35,367 bases of DNA. It comes from Sphingomonadales bacterium UBA6171 (GTDB lineage Bacteria > Pseudomonadota > Alphaproteobacteria > Sphingomonadales > Sphingomonadaceae). Both the position numbers and the translations under genes were made by a program. Below, piece by piece: positions 29,712 through 35,367 of this stretch. The number at the start of each line of letters is the position of its first letter. Within the stretch, counting starts at the first letter, position 1. The stretch spans positions 1-35,367 of the forward strand of contig DITZ01000107.1 in the NCBI GenBank assembly GCA_002422985.1. Direction: 5' to 3'. A model generated the notes under the pieces. That model did no database searches. It saw nothing but the letters and a program-made list of their open reading frames with translations, and was not told the origin of the DNA.

Positions 29712-31358
29712 CTATTTCCCGCCCAACAGCCTCGCCGCCTGCGCGCGCGCTTCGCTGGTCACGTCCGCGCCAGAGAGCATGCGGGCGATTTCCTCCAGCC
29801 TTTCATCGGCGTCCAGCAGTTGCACTTCGGTGCGGCCGCTAGCCTTCGAAATGCGGGCATGGGTCGCGCCGGCAGCGGCCACCTGCGGGCTGTGGGTCAC
29901 CACCAGCACCTGCGCGCCTTCGGCCACGCGCGCCAGCCGCTCTCCAATCGCACTGGCGGTCGCGCCGCCCACGCCCCGGTCAATCTCGTCGAACACCAAT
30001 GTTCCCGCCGAACCGCTGCTGGCCAGCGCCACTTTCAGCGCCAGCACAAAGCGGCTCATCTCCCCGCCGGATGCAATGCGGGTCAGCGCGCCGAAATCCG
30101 TGCCGGCATTGGTGGCAATCTCGAACACCACCCGGTCGGCGCCCGTCGCGCCCGGCGCCACTTCGGTCACATCGGTGCGAAACCGCGCCGAATCGAGCCG
30201 CAGCGCCGGCAGTTCCGCATTCACCGCCGCATCCAGCCGCCCGGCCGCCGCCCGCCGCGCGGCTGTCAGCCCGGCGGCCGCTTCGGTCAGCGCTGCCGCT
30301 GCTGCGTGCCTGTCCGCTTCCAGCCGGGCCAGCAGGGTGCCCGAATCGGCAATCACCGCCTGCCGCGCTTCCAGCGCCGCCAGCAGCGCGGGCAGGGCGT
30401 CCACATCCGTCCGGTGCTTGCGTGCCAGCGCGCGCAGATCAAACAGCCGCGCTTCCGCCTGCTCCAGCGCGTCGGGCGAAATATCCAGCCGTCGCCGCAC
30501 GGCCAGCAGGGCCGATTCCAGCTGATCGCCCTCCACCAGCGCCCGGTCGATCGCCTCCAATGCCGCGCTCAGCGCTGCATCTTCGCCGGCCATCCGCTCG
30601 ACCCGCCGCGCCGCCTGGCGCAGCTTCGAAAGCGCGCCATCGGCGGACGATACCAGCTTGTCCACCTCATCCAGATGTTCCGCCAGCGCCGCGCCGCGCT
30701 TCATCCGCGCCCGCACATCGGCCAGTTCCGCCTCTTCGCCCGCCACCGGTGCCATGGCGGATATTTCCGCCACCGCATGATCCAGCCATTCCCGGTCTGC
30801 CGCGTCGGCGTCGGCGCTGGCGCGCGCGCTCGCCAGCGCCTCGGTTGCCATCACCAGCGCCGCATGCCGCGCCCGCACCGCGTCCAGCAGCGCGCCATGG
30901 CCGCCGAAGCCGTCCAGCAGCGCCATATGCCCGCGCGGATTCAGCAGCCCGCGTTCATCATGCTGGCCGTGCACCTCCACCAGCAGGCCGCCCAGCGCCC
31001 GCAGCAGCGCGATGGAAACCGGCTGATCCTGCACATGCGCCCGGCTGCCGCCATCGGGTTTCAGCGTCCGCCGCACGATGATCATGCCATGGTCAGCAGC
31101 CGGCAGATCATTTTCGCGCAGGAAAAGATGCGCCGGATGGTCGTCGGCCAGCAGAAATTCCGCCGCCACGCTCGCCTGCGCTGCGCTTTTGCGCACCAGC
31201 GCCGAATCCGATCGGTCGCCCAGTGCCAGCCCCAGCCCGTCCAGCAGGATGGATTTCCCGGCACCGGTCTCACCCGTCAGCACCAAAAGACCTGAGCCCA
31301 GGGGCAGGTCCACCTGCTCGATCAACACAAGGTCGCGGATCGACAGGTGGTTCAGCAT
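29712..31358 (-). CDS. recN: DNA repair protein RecN
   Basis: 548 residues, normal length. SMC-like ATPase that acts on double-strand breaks. The Walker A is GETGAGKS (29-36) in a start MLNHLSIRDLVLIEQVDLPLGSGLLVLTGETG. The ABC signature is SGGEMSRFVLALK and Walker B is LVFDEIDRGVGG, followed by H-loop VVTHSPQVAA. Between them is a long coiled-coil-rich arm (about 150-350). It starts 15 bp after the bamD stop, so the two genes form one minus-strand unit. No SOS box was seen directly upstream, so induction by LexA is not supported here. Confidence 0.95.
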   Translation of the reverse strand: MLNHLSIRDLVLIEQVDLPLGSGLLVLTGETGAGKSILLDGLGLALGDRSDSALVRKSAAQASVAAEFLLADDHPAHLFLRENDLPAADHGMIIVRRTLKPDGGSRAHVQDQPVSIALLRALGGLLVEVHGQHDERGLLNPRGHMALLDGFGGHGALLDAVRARHAALVMATEALASARASADADAADREWLDHAVAEISAMAPVAGEEAELADVRARMKRGAALAEHLDEVDKLVSSADGALSKLRQAARRVERMAGEDAALSAALEAIDRALVEGDQLESALLAVRRRLDISPDALEQAEARLFDLRALARKHRTDVDALPALLAALEARQAVIADSGTLLARLEADRHAAAAALTEAAAGLTAARRAAAGRLDAAVNAELPALRLDSARFRTDVTEVAPGATGADRVVFEIATNAGTDFGALTRIASGGEMSRFVLALKVALASSGSAGTLVFDEIDRGVGGATASAIGERLARVAEGAQVLVVTHSPQVAAAGATHARISKASGRTEVQLLDADERLEEIARMLSGADVTSEARAQAARLLGGK

Positions 31359-31373
31359 GATATGCGCCCGGCC

Positions 31374-32171
31374 TCAGGCCGCGCCATGCTCCTGTATCAG
31401 GCGATAGCTGCGCTCATACCATTCCGATCCGGGGAAGTTCGCGCCCAGCACCGATGCGGTGCGGCGCGCTTCTTCCGGGATGCCCAGCGCCAGATCGGCT
31501 TCCACCAGCCGGTGCAGCGCTTCGGGCACATGGCTTGTCGTCTGATATTTGTCGATAACGGCGCGGAATCGGGTGGCCGCGGCAATCCATTGCCGGTTGC
31601 GGGCATAGAATCGGCCGATATCCATTTCCTTGCCGGCCAGATGGTCGTTCACCAGGTCGATTTTCAGCCGCGCGTCGGCGGCATAGCGGCTGTCCGGATA
31701 GCGGCGGATCACCTCGTTCAGCGAATCCAGCGCCTGCTGGGTCACCTTCTGGTCGCGCGCCACATCGGCAATCTGTTCATAATAGCTCAGCGCGATCAGA
31801 TAATGGGCATAGGCCGCATCCCGGTTGCCGGGGTGCAAAGACAGGAAACGTTGCGAAGACAATATGGCCTGCGAATAGTCCTGCGCGGCATAATAACTGA
31901 AAGCCGACATCAGCTGTGCCCGGCGCGCCCACACGGAATAGGGGTGTTGCCGCTCCACTTCATCGAATATCAATGCGCTGTCTTTATAGCGCTTCCGGTC
32001 CAGCTGGTCCTTGCCCAGATTATAGAGCGTTTCCACGTCGCGCGCGACATAGGCCAGCTCTTTCTTGTTGTTGCGGTTGCGTGCGCAACCGGCGGTGAGC
32101 AGCAGCGCCGCGCCAAGCACGGAATAGCCGAAGATGCGGGCAGGGCCGCCCAGGGTGGAAACAAGAGTCAT
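31374..32171 (-). CDS. bamD: Outer-membrane assembly lipoprotein BamD
   Basis: 265 residues from ATG 32171; AGGAGG lies 6 nt upstream and directly abuts an in-frame ATG at 32177, which is therefore less likely. The lipobox LLTAGC gives lipidation at C29. Five TPR-like units follow, such as VETLYNLGKDQLDRKRYKDSALIFDEVERQHPYSVWARRAQLMSAFSYYAAQDY and YPDSRYAADARLKIDLVNDHLAGKEMDIGRFYARNRQW. Essential partner of BamA in inserting outer-membrane proteins. Its promoter shares the 194-bp gap with ppiD. Confidence 0.95.
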   Translation of the reverse strand: MTLVSTLGGPARIFGYSVLGAALLLTAGCARNRNNKKELAYVARDVETLYNLGKDQLDRKRYKDSALIFDEVERQHPYSVWARRAQLMSAFSYYAAQDYSQAILSSQRFLSLHPGNRDAAYAHYLIALSYYEQIADVARDQKVTQQALDSLNEVIRRYPDSRYAADARLKIDLVNDHLAGKEMDIGRFYARNRQWIAAATRFRAVIDKYQTTSHVPEALHRLVEADLALGIPEEARRTASVLGANFPGSEWYERSYRLIQEHGAA

Positions 32172-32250
32172 CGGCATCCTCCTAACCGGCGAAGGCGGCG
32201 CTGAGAAGTGGGGACCTCGCCCCTATGCGGCCCAGTCTGAACGCCGGCTT

Positions 32251-32271
32251 GCGAAAAACGGCGCTTTTCGC
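32251..32271. repeat. 7-bp inverted repeat between bamD and ppiD
   Basis: GCGAAAA (32251-32257) and TTTTCGC (32265-32271) are perfect inverse copies around a 7-nt centre, midway between the divergent bamD and ppiD starts. It could be a regulatory site for either gene. Confidence 0.5.
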
Positions 32272-32365
32272 CCCTTCTGGCCAAAGCCGGGGCAAGCCGC
32301 TAGGGAGCGGGCATATGCGAGCCGCCGTCTGGCTTTGGCGGCTGCTGGAGGTAGTAAGGTCCGGA

Positions 32366-34300
32366 ATGCTGCAAATTTTCCGCAAATCGGTTTCGTCCTG
32401 GGTGGGCGCCATCATCCTGCTGATCGCGGTTGGCGCCCTGGTCGTCACCCTGTTCCAGCCCGGCGGTCCGGCCAATGCGCCCGGCGCCACCGGGCCGGTG
32501 ATGGCCACTGCCGGCTCCACCAGCCTGACCGAATCGGAGTTTCTGACCGCGGTTGACCGCGCGACCCGGCAGGAACGCGAGCGCCAGCCGACGATGACGC
32601 AGGCCGATTTCATCAACGCCGGTGGCGGCGACATGGTGTACGATCAGCTGGTCGCCAACCGCGCGATCAGCGCGTTCGCGGAAAAGAATGACATGGTCGT
32701 CTCGCAGCGCGTGATTGACGGCGAGATCGCCAGCATCCCGGCCGCGCAGGTGAACGGCAAATTTGATGACGCGACCTTCCGCCGTTTCCTCTCGAACCAG
32801 CGGCTGACCGAACAGGAGTTGCGCGACGAGATCGCGGACACCATCAAGCGCCGCCAGCTGCTGCAACCGGTCGCGGCTGCCAGCCTGGTGCCGCGCGGCA
32901 TGGCAGAGCCTTATGCGGCGCTGCTGCTGGAAGTGCGGCGCGGGTCGATCCTGACCGTGCCATCGGCGGCCATGCCCGAACCCAAGGCACCGACCGACGC
33001 GGAACTGGCTGCCTTCCACAAGGAAAACGCCCGCGCCTATACGATTCCCGAACGGCGCGCCTTTCGCTTTGCGACCGTGACCGCCGCCAATATCGCCGAC
33101 AGGGCGCGCCCGACCGAGGCGGAGATCGCGGCTGATTATAAAGCGCGCGCCGGCGAATATGGCAGCCTGGAAACGCGCGGCATCAACTTTGTGGTGCTGC
33201 CGGATGCGGCCAAAGCAAAGGCCTTTGTGGCCCAAGTGCGCGGCGGCAAGCCCTTTGCCGATGCGGCCAAGGCGGCCGGCTTCTCGGCCGAGGACATCGC
33301 GCTGGGCGCGCAGAGCCAGCAGAGCCTGGCGGACGAGTTCCGCCCGGAAGTGGCGAAAGCCGCCTTTGCGCTTGCCGGCCCGGGCGTGACCGATCCGGTG
33401 GCCACCCAGCTTGGCCAATATGTGATTGAGGTGACGAATATCGTGGCCCCCAAGCCGATTCCGCTCTCCAATGTACGCGCGGAAATCGAAAAGCGGCTGA
33501 TGGATCAGAAGCTGGAGACGCTGCTGGCGGATCTGGTGAATGATGCGGAAGAGCGGCTTTCGGGTGGCGAATCCTTCGCCGAAGTTGCCAGGCGCCATGG
33601 GCTGGTGATTGAAACGGCCCCGGCGATGACGGCGGATGGCCGGGTGTTTGACGAGAATTTCGCGGTCTCCAGGCTCGATATTCCGGCCGTTGCCAAGGTG
33701 TTCGGTGCGGATCAGGCCGATGGCCCGCAAGTGGCGGATCTGGGCAATGGCCAGTTTGCGCTGTTCGAGGTGAGCGAGGTGATATCGCCGCTGCTGGTTC
33801 CGGTGGAGAAGATCCGCGAGGATGTGACCATGGCCTATATGGTGCGCCAGCGGTCTGATGCCGCAAAGGCGGCGGCGGACCGGATTGCCGCGGCCATTTC
33901 CAAGGGTGAAGCCATTGGCCCGGCGGTGGGCGATCTGCGCCTGCCCGCGCCGCAGCCGCTGGCCGTGCGCCGGCTGGAACTGACGCAGATGGCGCAGGCC
34001 GGCCGGCAGGTGCCGCCGCCGGTGACCATGTTGCTCTCCACGCCCAGGGGCAAGGCGCGCGTCGTGCCGGCACCGGGCGGGCAGGGCTGGTTTGTCGTGG
34101 CCGTGCAGGATGTGCAGCCGGGCAATCTGGCGGAAGCGCCGCAACTGGTGGACATGGTGCGGCAGGGCTTCGGCCAGCAGGCGAGCGAGGAGATGGTCGT
34201 GAGCCTGGTGCGCGCCATCGAGCGGGACGTGAGCGTGGTACGCAAGCCCGAGGCGCTGACGGCCGCCAAAAAGCGCATCACCGGCGCCACCGCGGGATAA
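32366..34300 (+). CDS. ppiD: Periplasmic folding chaperone PpiD (SurA/PPIC family)
   Basis: 644 residues from MLQIFRKSVSSWVGAIILLIAVGALVVTLF, a single N-terminal membrane anchor, with AAGG about 7 nt upstream. The long frame to 32225 has no ribosome site. A SurA_N-like chaperone domain (about 50-200) is followed by a parvulin-like segment with GINFVVLPDAAKAKAFVAQVRGGKPFADAAKAAGFSAED. Facing the periplasm, it assists newly exported proteins near the Sec translocon. trpE starts 4 bp after the stop. In relatives ppiD commonly precedes trpE, as here. Confidence 0.93.
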   Translation: MLQIFRKSVSSWVGAIILLIAVGALVVTLFQPGGPANAPGATGPVMATAGSTSLTESEFLTAVDRATRQERERQPTMTQADFINAGGGDMVYDQLVANRAISAFAEKNDMVVSQRVIDGEIASIPAAQVNGKFDDATFRRFLSNQRLTEQELRDEIADTIKRRQLLQPVAAASLVPRGMAEPYAALLLEVRRGSILTVPSAAMPEPKAPTDAELAAFHKENARAYTIPERRAFRFATVTAANIADRARPTEAEIAADYKARAGEYGSLETRGINFVVLPDAAKAKAFVAQVRGGKPFADAAKAAGFSAEDIALGAQSQQSLADEFRPEVAKAAFALAGPGVTDPVATQLGQYVIEVTNIVAPKPIPLSNVRAEIEKRLMDQKLETLLADLVNDAEERLSGGESFAEVARRHGLVIETAPAMTADGRVFDENFAVSRLDIPAVAKVFGADQADGPQVADLGNGQFALFEVSEVISPLLVPVEKIREDVTMAYMVRQRSDAAKAAADRIAAAISKGEAIGPAVGDLRLPAPQPLAVRRLELTQMAQAGRQVPPPVTMLLSTPRGKARVVPAPGGQGWFVVAVQDVQPGNLAEAPQLVDMVRQGFGQQASEEMVVSLVRAIERDVSVVRKPEALTAAKKRITGATAG

Positions 34301-34304
34301 GCGG

Positions 34305-35367
34305 ATGGCGGTTCCGGATGCGCAACAGGCGGTCGCGCGCCTGCTGGCGGGAAACAGCGTGTGCCGCCATATCGTGCTGGACGGCGACACAGAAACGCCG
34401 GTTTCGGCCTGGCTGAAACTGTCGGAACCGGGGCGCGGTGATTTCCTGCTGGAATCGGTGGAGGGCGGGCGCAGCCGGGGGCGCTATTCGCTGATCGGGC
34501 TGGACCCGGACCTGCTGTTCCGCGCGCATGGGCACAAGGCGGCGGTGAACCGCCAGTGGCGCAGCAACCGCGACGCGTTCGGGGATGTGGATGCGCCGAG
34601 CCTTGATGCCCTGCGCCAGCTGGTGGCCGACATCCGCATGGAAGTTCCCGCCGGCCTGCCACCCGCCTTGCCCTTTCTGGTCGGCTATTTCGGCTATGAA
34701 ACGGCGGCGCTGGTAGAGCGGCTGCCGATACCGGCGAAAGACCCGCTGGGCCTGCCGGACATGCTGTTCATGCGCGCGGGTCTGGTGCTGGTGTTCGACC
34801 GGCTGACAGACCGGCTGACGCTGGTGGCCCCGGTTCATGCCGACATGCTGGCGGATGGTGATGCCGAAGCGGCCGTGGCGGCCGCGGATGATCGGCTGGA
34901 ACAGACGGCGGCCCGGCTGGCCCGGCCGCTCGACGCGCGGCGCCTGTCGGCCGCAGCGGCAGACATAAGCCCGCAACCGGCGCTGGCCGATGGCCAGTAT
35001 CGGGCGATGGTGGAGAAAGCGCGCGACTATATCGGCGCGGGCGATATTTTTCAGGTGGTGCTGGCGCAGCGCTTTTCGCTGCCCTTCACGCTGCCGCCCT
35101 TCAGCCTCTATCGCGCGCTGCGCCGGGTCAATCCGTCGCCCTTCCTCTATTTCCTCGATCTGCCGGGCTTTGCCATTGTCGGCTCCAGCCCGGAGATTCT
35201 GGTGCGCGCGCGTGACGGCGAGATTTCCATCCGCCCGATTGCCGGCACCCGCCCGCGCGGAAAAACCGCGGCAGAGGATGAGGCCAACGCCGCCAGCCTG
35301 CTGGCCGACGCCAAGGAACGGTCCGAACATCTGATGCTGCTGGATCTGGGCCGCAACGATGTCGGCC
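34305..35367 (+). CDS. trpE: Anthranilate synthase component I, 3'-truncated by window edge
   Basis: 354 codons are visible of about 500. Converts chorismate and ammonia (from TrpG) to anthranilate. The N-terminal tryptophan-feedback site is LLESVEGGRSRGRYSLIGLDPD; the usual LLES motif is kept. The beginning of the catalytic domain is present: AMVEKARDYIGAGDIFQVVLAQRF, NPSPFLYFLDLPGFAIVGSSPEILVR and IRPIAGTRPRGK, ending in the ERSEHLMLLDLGRNDVG chorismate region. It continues in frame to the last base. Located immediately after ppiD and on the same strand, but about 9 kb from trpG. Confidence 0.95.
   Translation, partial: MAVPDAQQAVARLLAGNSVCRHIVLDGDTETPVSAWLKLSEPGRGDFLLESVEGGRSRGRYSLIGLDPDLLFRAHGHKAAVNRQWRSNRDAFGDVDAPSLDALRQLVADIRMEVPAGLPPALPFLVGYFGYETAALVERLPIPAKDPLGLPDMLFMRAGLVLVFDRLTDRLTLVAPVHADMLADGDAEAAVAAADDRLEQTAARLARPLDARRLSAAAADISPQPALADGQYRAMVEKARDYIGAGDIFQVVLAQRFSLPFTLPPFSLYRALRRVNPSPFLYFLDLPGFAIVGSSPEILVRARDGEISIRPIAGTRPRGKTAAEDEANAASLLADAKERSEHLMLLDLGRNDVG

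Noticed and set aside
29490..31295. Plus-strand open frame of 601 codons opposite recN
   Set aside because: Antisense shadow of RecN. It begins in low-complexity repeats and has no recognisable motifs.
32300..34390. Minus-strand open frame of 696 codons opposite ppiD
   Set aside because: Antisense shadow; His/Arg-rich with no domain, and it also runs into the trpE start.
1..35367. CRISPR arrays, prophage genes or rRNA operons
   Set aside because: No regularly spaced direct repeats with unique spacers, no phage structural genes and no rRNA sequence were seen.

Overview
The window looks like a chromosomal segment of a GC-rich alphaproteobacterium, most likely Sphingomonadales. This rests on the run trpG-trpD-trpC-moaC-moeA-lexA, an alphaproteobacterial SOS operator (GTTC-N7-GTTC) before lexA, a TonB receptor beside a TetR regulator, a CobT-type cobaltochelatase subunit, and 35 kb of high-GC coding sequence. 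The assignment is an inference by eye; no database search was possible.

Layout. 1-3415: a minus-strand tRNA-Asn with a readable promoter, then korA-korB (2-oxoacid:ferredoxin oxidoreductase). 3442-4867: three translationally coupled genes for an ECF sigma factor, a one-helix membrane protein (probable anti-sigma) and a periplasmic helical protein. 5216-7194: a visibly AT-richer restriction-modification cassette (methyltransferase then PD-(D/E)XK nuclease, minus strand) bracketed by a perfect 14-bp inverted repeat. 7195-11413: an aldo/keto reductase, a CsgG-like secreted protein and a cupin, then a scar zone with a second copy of the 3' end of a diguanylate cyclase gene and a RelE toxin lacking its N-terminus, next to the intact cyclase. 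11450-14526: a TonB receptor (minus) facing a TetR regulator, with a promoter and a small palindrome between them. 14549-18872: penicillin acylase family protein (minus) and cobT (plus).

18903-20882: two paralogous glycine-zipper envelope proteins ending in Cys, rpoZ, and rpsD with its terminator. rpoZ and rpsD appear to be driven by back-to-back TTGACC promoters whose -35 boxes form an inverted repeat. 20900-23565: a small lipoprotein, a membrane-anchored DsbA-like thioredoxin-fold protein and a BepA-like M48 protease with TPRs (all minus). 23665-28465: tpiA-trpG-trpD-trpC-moaC-moeA, mostly overlapping stop/start, then lexA with its own promoter carrying four GTTC half-sites. 29205-29711: a repeat-rich intergenic stretch. 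29712-32171: bamD-recN (minus). 32366-35367: ppiD followed 4 bp later by trpE, which runs off the right edge.

Most genes are housekeeping: central carbon metabolism, Trp and molybdopterin synthesis, envelope assembly and folding, and SOS control. The accessory material is concentrated at about 4.9-10.8 kb and 29.2-29.7 kb. The cassette with inverted repeats at 5.2-7.2 kb is the best candidate for an undescribed mobile arrangement. trpE-ppiD lying about 9.3 kb downstream of trpG, with bamD-recN between them and tpiA fused to trpG, suggests a local rearrangement of the trp cluster.
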